DNA from: an uncultured Eubacteriales bacterium | GTDB taxonomy: Bacteria; Bacillota; Clostridia; Oscillospirales; Acutalibacteraceae | DNA length: 64,000 nt | Assembly: GCA_934436505.1 (NCBI GenBank) | Contig: CAKSAP010000002.1 | Location: 124,001-188,000 of the forward strand | Reading direction: 5' to 3' | In this document: piece after piece, positions 42,052 to 49,935 of the stretch | Layout of the letters: each line of letters starts with the position of its first letter | Numbering within the stretch: the stretch's first letter is position 1 | The notes under the pieces: model-generated | Told to the model about the DNA's origin: nothing | The model's database searches: none | The model's input: the letters and a program-made list of their open reading frames with translations, nothing else | Made by a program: the position numbers and the translations under genes

Positions 42052-42309
42052 ATGTGGATTTATGTTATAGCAGGCTTGTTTTTACTTGTTGCGATAGTGT
42101 TCGTTATTAAATTCTTTGTTGACGGAAACCGTAAAGCGACCGTTCAAAAAGAAAGCTTAGGCGAAAACGGCGATATTACCGTTTCGACAGAAAAAGAAAG
42201 ACAGGGCTTGCTCGGTAAGAAATCCAAAAAGGATATTATTATCGCTCTGGTGCTTATGGCACTTTGTGAGGCCTGTATTCTTTTGGGTAATTATGTAATA
42301 AACGCATAA
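42052..42309 (+). CDS. Small two-helix membrane protein in the uxu operon
   Basis: 85 residues. Hydrophobic helices at 3-22 and 62-82 enclose a charged, Lys/Glu-rich middle. Good AAAGGGCGG site. I recognise no family. Its position between the reductase and KdgK genes suggests a role in hexuronate uptake or in sensing, but it is too small to be a transporter alone. Confidence 0.6.
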   Translation: MWIYVIAGLFLLVAIVFVIKFFVDGNRKATVQKESLGENGDITVSTEKERQGLLGKKSKKDIIIALVLMALCEACILLGNYVINA

Positions 42310-42327
42310 CTGTGAAAGGATATAAAT

Positions 42328-43425
42328 ATGGAATTGGCTTTGAGAAAACCCGAGGAATGTACTTTTGACGCAATTTCTTTGGGCGAAATAATGTTAAGAC
42401 TTGATCCCGGCGACGGAAGAATAAGAACCGCACGTTCATTCAGAGCGTGGGAGGGCGGTGGAGAGTATAACGTCGCAAGAGGACTTCGCCGTTGCTTCGG
42501 ACTTAAAACCTCGGCTGTTACGGCGCTTGCCGATAATGAGGTCGGCAGACTTGTTGAGGATTTTATGCTTCAAGGCGGAGTTGACACTTCTCTGATTAAA
42601 TGGGTAAAATATGACGGTATCGGCAGAACTGTCAGAAACGGCTTGAATTTTACCGAAAGAGGCTTCGGCATCAGAGGCGCTGTCGGTGTGTCCGACAGGG
42701 GAAATACCGCTGTTTCCAAGCTTAAAGCAGGCGATATTGACTGGGATTATATCTTCGGTACTCTCGGCGTTCGTTGGCTTCATACAGGCGGAATTTTTGC
42801 CGCACTTTCGGAAACGACCTCGGAGGTTGTTATCGAAGCGGTTAAAGCAGCTAAAAAATACGGTACGGTTGTGTCCTATGACCTTAACTACCGCCCGTCT
42901 CTTTGGAACGACATCGGCGGTAAGGCAAAGGCGCAGGAGGTCAATAAGGAAATTGCGAAATATATCGATGTTATGATTGGCAACGAGGAGGACTTTACCG
43001 CTTGCCTCGGCTTCGAAATCGAGGGCAATGATGAAAACCTCAAATCCCTTAACATTGAAGGCTATAAAAAGATGCTCGGCGAGGTTTGCAAGGTATATCC
43101 GAACTTCAAGGTAATCGCAACAACGCTTCGTACAGTTAAGACTGCAACCGTAAATGATTGGTCGGCAATTTGCTACGCAGACGGCAAAATTTACAACGGA
43201 CTTTCCTTGCCGGGACTTGAAATTTACGACAGAGTCGGCGGCGGCGACAGCTTCGCATCGGGTCTTATTTACGGTCTTATGACAACAGGCGATCCGCAAA
43301 CAGCCGTTAACTACGGTGTCGCACACGGTGCGCTTGCAATGACCACACCCGGCGATACATCTATGGCTTCACTTAAAGAAGTAGAGAAGATAGTGTCCGG
43401 TGCCGGTGCGAGAGTAGACAGATAA
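42328..43425 (+). CDS. kdgK: 2-keto-3-deoxygluconate kinase (PfkB family)
   Basis: 365 residues. GEIMLRLDPGDGRI near 17, GGGEYNVARGL near 42, and the PfkB catalytic motif VGGGDSFASGLIYG near 310 with Asp as base. It phosphorylates KDG to KDPG, the substrate of the aldolase at 44146. The end is followed by a repeat-rich gap and a transposase gene. Confidence 0.9.
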   Translation: MELALRKPEECTFDAISLGEIMLRLDPGDGRIRTARSFRAWEGGGEYNVARGLRRCFGLKTSAVTALADNEVGRLVEDFMLQGGVDTSLIKWVKYDGIGRTVRNGLNFTERGFGIRGAVGVSDRGNTAVSKLKAGDIDWDYIFGTLGVRWLHTGGIFAALSETTSEVVIEAVKAAKKYGTVVSYDLNYRPSLWNDIGGKAKAQEVNKEIAKYIDVMIGNEEDFTACLGFEIEGNDENLKSLNIEGYKKMLGEVCKVYPNFKVIATTLRTVKTATVNDWSAICYADGKIYNGLSLPGLEIYDRVGGGDSFASGLIYGLMTTGDPQTAVNYGVAHGALAMTTPGDTSMASLKEVEKIVSGAGARVDR

Positions 43426-43430
43426 TCCCC

Positions 43431-43590
43431 CTTTTTCCGTAATACTGCGTTCTGACGACTCGAAATATCGCATATTCCTTCGTCGTCACGCCTTGTCTTA
43501 CGAAAAAAGCAAGTTTTTCCGCAATATTGTGTTTTGCAACCTTGAAATAGCAGCCATAAGGGTTGACAGGAATTAGTTTTTTTCGTAATA
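43431..43590. repeat. Diverged repeats and imperfect hairpin between kdgK and the RAYT gene
   Basis: A 48-nt unit starting at 43431 (TTTTTCCGTAATA...) recurs at 43513 with about 70% identity over 40 nt, mostly C/T changes, and a short third form begins near 43577. TTTTTCCGTAA near 43433 also faces TTACGAAAAAA near 43498, with GACGAC/GTCGTC inside (43456, 43482), giving a large imperfect hairpin. No gene seen. Confidence 0.4.
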
Positions 43591-43620
43591 TATATAACGT
43601 TGCAAAGGTAACGAGTAAAT

Positions 43621-44127
43621 ATGGAACAGCGAAAGAATCTTAGGCTCAAAGGATATGATTATTCTAACAGCGGTTTATATTTTATAACTATATGCACATT
43701 TGAAAAGAAGTACTCATTGTCGTATATTACTGACCGTAGGGACAGCCCTTGCGGCTGTCCGCAGGTTATTTTGACAAGATTAGGCAAAATTTGTAAAGCT
43801 AATTTATTTAATATAGAAAAGCTTTTTAATATTAAAGTTGTAAACTATATTATAATGCCAAATCATATTCATTTGATTATTGAGGTTAAGGAACACAATG
43901 CTCGGACAGGGGCGAGCCCTGTCCCTACGGTAAGCGCTATTATTGGAGTTTATAAATCTTTGGTTTATAATAAGTGGCTTGACACTTGTGGAGAAAACAG
44001 CCAAATTGTCGGTAAAATATGGGAACGAAGCTTTTATGACCATATTATTCGTGATGATGAAGATTTATATTTTAGGCAAAGATATATTGATGAAAACCCA
44101 CTTCGTTGGTGCATGAAAAATGAATAA
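43621..44127 (+). CDS. REP-associated tyrosine transposase (RAYT, IS200-like)
   Basis: 168 residues. The Y1 transposase HUH motif is IIMPNHIHLIIEV (His82, His84) and the likely catalytic tyrosine is Tyr139 in RSFYDHIIRDDEDLY, followed by YIDENPLRW. This is a single-copy domesticated-type RAYT rather than a full IS. It lies between kdgK and eda, splitting an operon of one pathway. Two REP-like hairpins are embedded in its reading frame. The frame is intact, so it is probably functional. Confidence 0.88.
   Translation: MEQRKNLRLKGYDYSNSGLYFITICTFEKKYSLSYITDRRDSPCGCPQVILTRLGKICKANLFNIEKLFNIKVVNYIIMPNHIHLIIEVKEHNARTGASPVPTVSAIIGVYKSLVYNKWLDTCGENSQIVGKIWERSFYDHIIRDDEDLYFRQRYIDENPLRWCMKNE
43736..43760 (+). 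repeat. REP-like hairpin 1 inside the RAYT gene
   Basis: GTAG foot (43736-43739), then GGACAGCC (43740-43747), loop CTTGC, GGCTGTCC (43753-43760). It encodes about residues 39-47 of the transposase. The GTAG tetranucleotide at the base of an 8-bp stem is the hallmark of RAYT-linked REPs. Confidence 0.75.
43904..43928 (-). repeat. REP-like hairpin 2 inside the RAYT gene, inverted
   Basis: GGACAGGG (43904-43911), loop GCGAG, CCCTGTCC (43917-43924) and CTAC (43925-43928), which is GTAG on the minus strand. Same stem length and loop size as hairpin 1 but opposite orientation; it encodes about residues 95-103. Confidence 0.75.
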
Positions 44128-44145
44128 ATATTTCAGGAGTTAAAT

Positions 44146-44799
44146 ATGGATAAGGAAAAAATACTTACTAAAATTCAGGACTGCGGTATAGTTGCCGTTG
44201 TCCGTGCCGAGTCTGTTGACAAGGCTATCAGAATTACAGACGCTTGTCTTGAGGGCGGAGTTGCCGCAATCGAGCTTACCTTTACCGTTCCGCATGCCGA
44301 TAAGGTTATTGAGGAGCTTGCAAAGCGTTACACTCCCGACGAGATTATTCTCGGTGCAGGCACTGTTCTTGATGCCACAACCGCAAGAATAGCAATGCTT
44401 TCGGGTGCACAGTACATTGTAAGTCCTGCTCTTGACTTGGATACATTACATCTTTGCAACCGTTACAGAGTTCCTATGATGCCCGGTATTATGACAGTCA
44501 GAGACGGTCTTATCGCTATGGAAAACGGTGCGGATATTCTCAAGGTGTTCCCCGCAGACCTCTTTGGACCGAAGATTATCAAGGATATAAAAGGACCTAT
44601 CCCGTATGCTAAGATGATGCCCACAGGCGGAGTCAACGCAGATAACGTCGGCGAATGGATAAAAGCAGGCGCAGTTGCCGTAGGTGCAGGCTCGTCGCTT
44701 ACCGCAGGTGCAAAAACAGGCGATTATAAGCAAATAACCGAAACCGGTAAAAAGTTTGTTGCCAATATCAAGGCGGCAAGAGCCGAGTTGGGTTTATAA
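44146..44799 (+). CDS. eda: KDPG/KHG aldolase
   Basis: 217 residues. GIVAVVRAES near 13, AIELTFTVP near 43 (catalytic Glu), GAGTVLDA near 70, FVSPALD-like IVSPALDLD near 90, and the Schiff-base lysine in ADILKVFPADLFGP near 130. It cleaves KDPG into pyruvate and glyceraldehyde 3-phosphate, ending the hexuronate route. Confidence 0.92.
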   Translation: MDKEKILTKIQDCGIVAVVRAESVDKAIRITDACLEGGVAAIELTFTVPHADKVIEELAKRYTPDEIILGAGTVLDATTARIAMLSGAQYIVSPALDLDTLHLCNRYRVPMMPGIMTVRDGLIAMENGADILKVFPADLFGPKIIKDIKGPIPYAKMMPTGGVNADNVGEWIKAGAVAVGAGSSLTAGAKTGDYKQITETGKKFVANIKAARAELGL

Positions 44800-44823
44800 T
44801 ACAATAAGAGAAGGTATTTAGAA

Positions 44824-45399
44824 ATGGAAAAAACAGTTTTGGTTGAAACTTCGGCACGTCACGTTCACGTAACGAAGGAGGCTCTCGAGGTTCTTTTCGG
44901 CGAAGGCTATGAGCTTACAAAGAAAAAGGATCTTTCACAGCCCGGTCAGTACGCTTGCGAGGAGAGAGTACAGGTAATCGGCGAGAAATCTTCTTTCCCG
45001 GCAGTTTCAATTCTCGGACCTGTCAGAAGTGCCTGCCAGGTTGAGATTTCAGCTTCCGATGCTCGTTCAATCGGCGTTAAAGCACCCGTCAGAGAATCTG
45101 GCGACATCGCAGGCAGCGGTGCTTGCAAGCTTGTAGGACCTAAGGGCGAGCTTGAGCTTAAAGAGGGCGTTATCGTTGCAAAGCGTCATATACATATGAC
45201 TCCCGAGGACGCTGAAAAGTACGGTCTTAAGGATAAGCAGGTTGTATCTGTTAAAATTGACTCGGCAGAGCGTTCACTTGTTTTCGGCGACACGGTCGTA
45301 AGAGTAAATCCGCAGTATGCGCTTGCAATGCACATTGACACGGACGAGGCAAACGCAGTTCTTGCTCCCGCAGGTGTTATGGGCGTAATTCTTGACTGA
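44824..45399 (+). CDS. pduL: PduL-type phosphotransacylase
   Basis: 191 residues. The two zinc-binding histidine motifs SARHVHVT (near 10) and AKRHIHMT (near 120) and the GPVRSACQVEIS block define PduL. It starts without an N-terminal encapsulation extension and no shell genes are near, so it is probably the cytosolic acetate-forming phosphotransacylase. Last gene of the operon, which fits fermentation of the pyruvate made upstream. Confidence 0.88.
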   Translation: MEKTVLVETSARHVHVTKEALEVLFGEGYELTKKKDLSQPGQYACEERVQVIGEKSSFPAVSILGPVRSACQVEISASDARSIGVKAPVRESGDIAGSGACKLVGPKGELELKEGVIVAKRHIHMTPEDAEKYGLKDKQVVSVKIDSAERSLVFGDTVVRVNPQYALAMHIDTDEANAVLAPAGVMGVILD

Positions 45400-45413
45400 T
45401 TTATTTACAAAAT

Positions 45414-45447
45414 TACGGGATACTCTCAAAAGAGGGTATCCCGTTTT
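45414..45447 (+). terminator. Terminator of the hexuronate operon
   Basis: ACGGGATACTCTC pairs with GAGGGTATCCCGT around AAAA, then TTTTG. Confidence 0.92.
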
Positions 45448-45485
45448 TGCGTGTGAAATATATTTGAAGCACATAAAAGCATAAA

Positions 45486-45513
45486 GAAAAAACGCTCACC
45501 AAACGGTGAGCGT
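45486..45513 (-). terminator. Terminator of rpmB
   Basis: ACGCTCACC and GGTGAGCGT pair around a 4-nt loop; on the minus strand the hairpin is followed by TTTTTTC. Confidence 0.9.
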
Positions 45514-45533
45514 AAGTTCATTCAGCAATTAAG

Positions 45534-45719
45534 TTAAGCTCTTGTAACCTTACCTGAACGAAGGCAACGAGTGCAAGCATAAACTCTTTTAGGAGAGCCG
45601 TTTACGATTGCTCTAACTCTTTTTACATTAGGCTTCCAAGTTCTGTTAGAACGTCTGTGTGAGTGAGAAACTTTAATGCCGAAAGCAACATCTTTTCCGC
45701 AGAATTCACATTTTGCCAT
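45534..45719 (-). CDS. rpmB: 50S ribosomal protein L28
   Basis: 61 residues, start at 45719 with AGGAGGTG upstream. MAKCEFCGKDVAFGIKVSHSHR start, RRTWKPNV-like centre and CTRCLRSGKV end: the zinc form with two CxxC pairs (C4/C7 and C52/C55). Monocistronic, divergent from recA. Confidence 0.95.
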   Translation of the reverse strand: MAKCEFCGKDVAFGIKVSHSHRRSNRTWKPNVKRVRAIVNGSPKRVYACTRCLRSGKVTRA

Positions 45720-45905
45720 AGTGCGAGGCACCTCCTTTAATCGATAACAGACAGTATTTTAACAGAATATTTAACTAAATGCAAGCCTTTTTACAAAAAA
45801 ATATAAAAAATTTGCTCTTTTTTCCTTTTTAGCCGATAAAACAGCGAAATAAACGACGATAGTAAAATATTTTGCCTGAATTTTTATAAAATTATTAAAA
45901 AACAC

Positions 45906-45934
45906 TTGCATTTTTACACGGTATCATATATAAT
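45906..45934 (+). promoter_or_regulatory. recA promoter
   Basis: TTGCAT (45906-45911), 17 bp, TATAAT (45929-45934). A GAACAT-like half (CGAACATTTGTGCG, 45943-45956) just downstream resembles a Firmicute LexA box CGAACnnnnGTTCG only on its left half, so SOS control is uncertain. Confidence 0.65.
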
Positions 45935-45974
45935 TTTAGAAAACGAACATTTGTGCGATTGTGAGGTTGAAATA

Positions 45975-47102
45975 ATGGCACCTAAAAACAGTGTATCAAA
46001 AAACGATAATAAAAAGAAAGCTCTTGAAACTGCTCTTTCACAGATTGAGAAAAAATACGGCGAGGGCGCAATTATGCGCTTGGGCGAGGGTAACGCTCTT
46101 AATATCGAGGCAATTCCCACAGGCTCAATAGCACTTGATGCCGCAACGGGCATCGGCGGCTTCCCGAAGGGCAGAATTATTGAAATATACGGACCAGAGT
46201 CCTCAGGTAAAACCACTCTTGCTCTCCACGCAGTTGCGGAGGCTCAGAGGGCAGGCGGAGAGGCTGCTTTCGTTGACGCAGAGCACGCTCTTGACCCGAT
46301 TTACGCTCATAATCTCGGCGTTGACGTTGACTCCTTGCTTGTTTCACAGCCCGACGACGGCGAGCAAGCACTTGAAATCGTTGAGCAGCTTGCACGCTCG
46401 GGTGCTCTTGACGTGATTGTTGTTGACTCTGTTGCAGCACTTGTTCCGAGGGCTGAAATTGACGGCGAAATGGGCGACAGCCATATGGGCGCACACGCAA
46501 GACTTATGTCGCAGGCTATGCGTAAGCTTGCAGGCGTTATTTCAAAATCAAATACAATAATCATTTTCATTAACCAACTTCGTGAAAAAGTCGGCGTTGT
46601 TTTCGGAAATCCCGAGACAACAACGGGCGGACGTGCTCTTAAATTCTATGCAAGTATCCGTATGGACGTACGCAGAACGGAATCGCTCAAGGGAACGAAC
46701 GGCGAATTTATCGGCTCACACACAAAGGTTAAAATTGTTAAAAACAAGGTAGCTCCACCCTTTAAGACGGCTGAATTTGACATTATGTTCGGCGAGGGTA
46801 TTTCAAGAGAGAGCGAGCTTGTCGATATGGCTGTTTCAATGGATATAATGAAGAAAAGCGGCGCATGGTTCTCCTACGGCGAGACGAGAGTCGGACAGGG
46901 CAGGGAGAACACCAAGCAGTACCTCAGAGATAATCCCGAAATTGCTAACGAAATCGAGGCTAAAATCAGAGAGAAGATTGAAGAGTCGAGAAATAAGACC
47001 GATGATTTTGACGCAGAGGATGAGGTTATCGCTTATAAGCCTGTCGCTACAACAAAGGATGAAGCAAGGGCAAAAATTGACATTATCGTTGACGACGAAT
47101 AA
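45975..47102 (+). CDS. recA: Recombinase RecA
   Basis: 375 residues from ATG 45975 (GTGAGGTTG upstream). Walker A GPESSGKTTL near 75, LDVIVVDSVAALVP Walker B, loop L2 FINQLREKVGVVFGNPETTTGG. Acidic C-terminal tail. Forms filaments for recombination and SOS induction. Confidence 0.97.
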   Translation: MAPKNSVSKNDNKKKALETALSQIEKKYGEGAIMRLGEGNALNIEAIPTGSIALDAATGIGGFPKGRIIEIYGPESSGKTTLALHAVAEAQRAGGEAAFVDAEHALDPIYAHNLGVDVDSLLVSQPDDGEQALEIVEQLARSGALDVIVVDSVAALVPRAEIDGEMGDSHMGAHARLMSQAMRKLAGVISKSNTIIIFINQLREKVGVVFGNPETTTGGRALKFYASIRMDVRRTESLKGTNGEFIGSHTKVKIVKNKVAPPFKTAEFDIMFGEGISRESELVDMAVSMDIMKKSGAWFSYGETRVGQGRENTKQYLRDNPEIANEIEAKIREKIEESRNKTDDFDAEDEVIAYKPVATTKDEARAKIDIIVDDE

Positions 47103-47104
47103 TT

Positions 47105-47743
47105 ATGGAACTTAGCGTTAAACCGGGAAGAGCGCAGAAGATACATATTTATATCGACGGCGAATACAAAATGACCGTTGACAGTAACTTCTGGTACTCT
47201 GAAAAATGGCATAATTTTAACAGTATAGATGAAGAGGAGTTGGCTGAGCTTGAACGCTCGGTCAACTCCCGTCGTGCTTTCTTAAACGGCATGAGCCTGC
47301 TTTCCCGCCGTGCCCATTCAAAAAAAGAAATTATAACAAAGCTATCGCAAAAATATCCGAAAGAGGCTGCACAGTCGGCTGCCGACAGGCTTGAGGAGCT
47401 TCGGCTTATTGACGATAAAGCCTTTGCCGAGCTTTATGCACAGGAATTGCTTGAACGCAAAAAATACAGCCCCAAAAGAATAGAACAGGAGCTAAAGCAA
47501 AAGGGAATCAGCTCGGAAATTGCAAACGAAACTGTAAAATCACTTGACAAAGACGATTTTAATCGTATTATATTATTGTTGAATTCAAAATACCGCAATA
47601 AGCTGTCCGACGAAAAAAATATCAAACGGACAATAAACGGCTTGATGAGAATGGGTTATTCCTATTCCGATATAAAAAAGGCGTTGAACGAGGTTGCGGA
47701 TACGGACAATGACTTGAAAGGCAATGGTAATTACTATGAGTAA
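47105..47743 (+). CDS. recX: Regulatory protein RecX
   Basis: 212 residues. Three-helix repeats typical of RecX: LLSRRAHSKKEIITKLSQKYP, LIDDKAFAELYAQELLERKKYSPKRIEQELKQKGIS and LMRMGYSYSDIKKAL. It inhibits RecA filaments. Two nt after recA. Confidence 0.9.
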   Translation: MELSVKPGRAQKIHIYIDGEYKMTVDSNFWYSEKWHNFNSIDEEELAELERSVNSRRAFLNGMSLLSRRAHSKKEIITKLSQKYPKEAAQSAADRLEELRLIDDKAFAELYAQELLERKKYSPKRIEQELKQKGISSEIANETVKSLDKDDFNRIILLLNSKYRNKLSDEKNIKRTINGLMRMGYSYSDIKKALNEVADTDNDLKGNGNYYE

Positions 47744-49064
47744 AAAAATAGGTATGATTTCACTCGGTTGCCCCAAAAATCAGGTTGACGCCGAAATTAT
47801 GCTTGCACGTCTTGCTCAAAACGGCTTTGAAATTACAGATGACGTTGACGGCGCAGATGCGGTGATTATAAACACTTGCGGCTTTATCGAGGATGCCAAA
47901 AAAGAAGCTATTGAAAATATACTCGATATGGTCGAGCTGAAAAACGAGGGTGTTATCGGTAAAATAATCGTTACGGGTTGCCTTGCGGAGAGGTACAGGG
48001 AGGAAATTGCAAAGGAATTTCCCGAGGTTGATGCGGTTGTAGGTATCGGCTCAAACGGCGACATTTGCGAAATATGCAAAAATGCGTTGGAGTCCGACGA
48101 AACTATCGAGAGCTTTGCGGACAAAGCCTGCTTGCCGCTGAACGGCGAGAGAATGCTCACAACTCCGTCATATTTTGCTTATCTTAAAATCGCAGAGGGC
48201 TGCTCAAACCACTGCACATATTGTGCAATTCCCTCAATCAGAGGCGAATTCCGTTCAAGACAGCCGGAGGATATAATCAAAGAGGCTCAGGACCTTGTGC
48301 GTTCAGGCGTAAAGGAAATTGTCGTTGTCGCACAGGACACAACGAGGTACGGCGAGGACTTGTACGGAAAATCCGCATTGCCCGCACTTTTGACCTCACT
48401 TGCCAAAATCGAGGGCTTGGAGTGGATAAGAGTTCTCTACTGCTATCCCGAGAGGATTACCGACGAGCTTATCGACGCTGTTGCGAATAACGATAAAATA
48501 GTTAAATATTTTGACATTCCGATTCAGCACGCAAGCGCACCCGTTCTCAAACGTATGAACCGTGTGGGCGATATGGACAGCTTGCTTTCTCTTGTTGAAA
48601 AAATAAGGGCGAAAATCCCCGATGTTGTATTGAGGACAACTCTCATTACAGGCTTCCCCGGTGAAACGGAGGAGGATTTTGAAACGCTGTCGGAATTTGT
48701 CGAAAAAGCACAGTTTGACAGACTCGGATGCTTCGCTTACTCGGCGGAGGAGGGAACACCTGCGGCAAGGCTTCCCGACCAAATTGACGAGGACGTTAAG
48801 AAAGAGCGTGGAGAAGCGATAATGGAGCAGCAGTTCCGTATCTTTGAAAAGCTCAACGAGCAGAATATCGGCAAGGTATTGCGCACGGTTGTCGAGGGCT
48901 ATGACGCTTACACCGACACCTATTACGGCAGAACATGGCGTGACGCACCTGAAATTGACGGAACTGTCAACTTTACCTGCGGCTACGAATTAAACGAGGG
49001 CGATTTTGTGGATGTTGAGATAATGGGTATAAACGAATATGATTTAATCGGAGAAGTAGTATGA
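47736..49064 (+). CDS. rimO: Ribosomal protein S12 methylthiotransferase RimO
   Basis: 442 residues from ATG 47736, chosen because family members start near MSKKIGMISLGCPKNQVD; ATG 47724 is possible. N-terminal MTTase domain with NTCGFIEDAKKEA, radical-SAM Cx3Cx2C in CSNHCTYCAIP near 150, and C-terminal TRAM domain. It adds a methylthio group to S12 Asp. Confidence 0.93.
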   Translation: MSKKIGMISLGCPKNQVDAEIMLARLAQNGFEITDDVDGADAVIINTCGFIEDAKKEAIENILDMVELKNEGVIGKIIVTGCLAERYREEIAKEFPEVDAVVGIGSNGDICEICKNALESDETIESFADKACLPLNGERMLTTPSYFAYLKIAEGCSNHCTYCAIPSIRGEFRSRQPEDIIKEAQDLVRSGVKEIVVVAQDTTRYGEDLYGKSALPALLTSLAKIEGLEWIRVLYCYPERITDELIDAVANNDKIVKYFDIPIQHASAPVLKRMNRVGDMDSLLSLVEKIRAKIPDVVLRTTLITGFPGETEEDFETLSEFVEKAQFDRLGCFAYSAEEGTPAARLPDQIDEDVKKERGEAIMEQQFRIFEKLNEQNIGKVLRTVVEGYDAYTDTYYGRTWRDAPEIDGTVNFTCGYELNEGDFVDVEIMGINEYDLIGEVV

Positions 49065-49663
49065 AATTAAACACACCCAACAAGCTCACGATAGCTCGAA
49101 TGATTATTACTCCCATTTACCTTGCGGTAATTCTTTGGGAGGGCTTACCCCACAGATTTTTAATCGCAACGCTGATATTTTCCGTAGCGGCGATAACCGA
49201 CGCCATAGACGGTAAGCTTGCACGAAAAAACGGCGAGATAACCAACTTCGGAAAGCTTCTTGACCCGATAGCGGATAAGGTGCTGACAACCTCGGCACTG
49301 CTTGCTTTAATGGAAATGGGACTTTGCAACATTTGGATTGTAATGATAGTCCTCACAAGGGAGTTTGCCATTGCGTCAATAAGGATGATAGCCGCTTCAA
49401 ACGGAACTGTTATACCTGCAAATATCTGGGGCAAGCTCAAAACGGTCAGCCAAATGACATTTACGATTGTCATAATGCTGCTTTGCGAGGTTGACTATAT
49501 AATCAACGACGTTTTACATTCAAATTGCCTTGAAAAATTGCCTGCTTGGCTCACTCTTTCCAATGTTTCCAACGGACTTTTGTGGATAACTGCGGTACTT
49601 ACGGTAATTTCAGGCATAATATATATAAAAGACAGTAAAAATTCGATTGATTATTCAAAATAA
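49061..49663 (+). CDS. pgsA: Phosphatidylglycerophosphate synthase
   Basis: 200 residues, several membrane helices, and the CDP-alcohol phosphotransferase motif D-x2-DGKLAR-x8-G-x3-D-x3-D at about 45-70. It makes phosphatidylglycerol phosphate. It overlaps rimO by 4 nt. Confidence 0.93.
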   Translation: MKLNTPNKLTIARMIITPIYLAVILWEGLPHRFLIATLIFSVAAITDAIDGKLARKNGEITNFGKLLDPIADKVLTTSALLALMEMGLCNIWIVMIVLTREFAIASIRMIAASNGTVIPANIWGKLKTVSQMTFTIVIMLLCEVDYIINDVLHSNCLEKLPAWLTLSNVSNGLLWITAVLTVISGIIYIKDSKNSIDYSK

Positions 49664-49675
49664 GTGTGGTACAAT
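49647..49675 (+). promoter_or_regulatory. Promoter of the cysE-cysS operon
   Basis: TTGATT (49647-49652), 17 bp, TACAAT (49670-49675). The -35 lies inside the last codons of pgsA. Confidence 0.65.
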
Positions 49676-49689
49676 ATATTTGTAAAAAT

Positions 49690-49917
49690 GCTGTGATTAA
49701 GAAGAGTAGTATTTTTCTATGCTTTTAGAGAGAGGGCGTCATCGGCTGAAAGCGCCTTTAAGACGGAAATTTACGAAGTGCGCTTATGAGCAGGCGAAGG
49801 GAATTTCAGTATCTTCGCACGCAGTGGTGCGTTAAAGCCTTTTGAGCTACAAATCGAAGTGGAACCGCGAATTTTTCGCCTTCGGAGTCGTAAGACTTTG
49901 AAGGCGTTTTTTTATTT
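49690..49917 (+). promoter_or_regulatory. Cysteine T-box leader
   Basis: The GAAGAGTAGTA opening and AGAGAGGGCG stem-I parts are followed by a specifier loop with TGC (49779-49781, Cys) in CGAAGTGCG. The T-box core is AAGTGGAACCGCG (49857-49869), and the competing terminator is CGCCTTC...GAAGGCG with T7 (49877-49917). Uncharged tRNA-Cys should stabilise the antiterminator and turn on cysE and cysS. Confidence 0.9.
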
Positions 49918-49935
49918 TTTATCGGAGGTGTTTTG

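Noticed and set aside
43431..43590. CRISPR-like direct repeats
   Set aside because: Only two or three diverged units, no constant spacer length and no cas genes; nothing in the window qualifies as a CRISPR array.
43311..43649. 112-residue minus-strand frame across the kdgK-RAYT gap
   Set aside because: It overlaps two real genes, has no SD and owes its openness to the repeats in the gap.
44824..45399. Bacterial microcompartment locus around pduL
   Set aside because: No shell proteins, no signature enzyme and no targeting peptide.
45943..45956. LexA box upstream of recA
   Set aside because: Only the left half CGAAC is convincing; the right half lacks the GTTCG complement.
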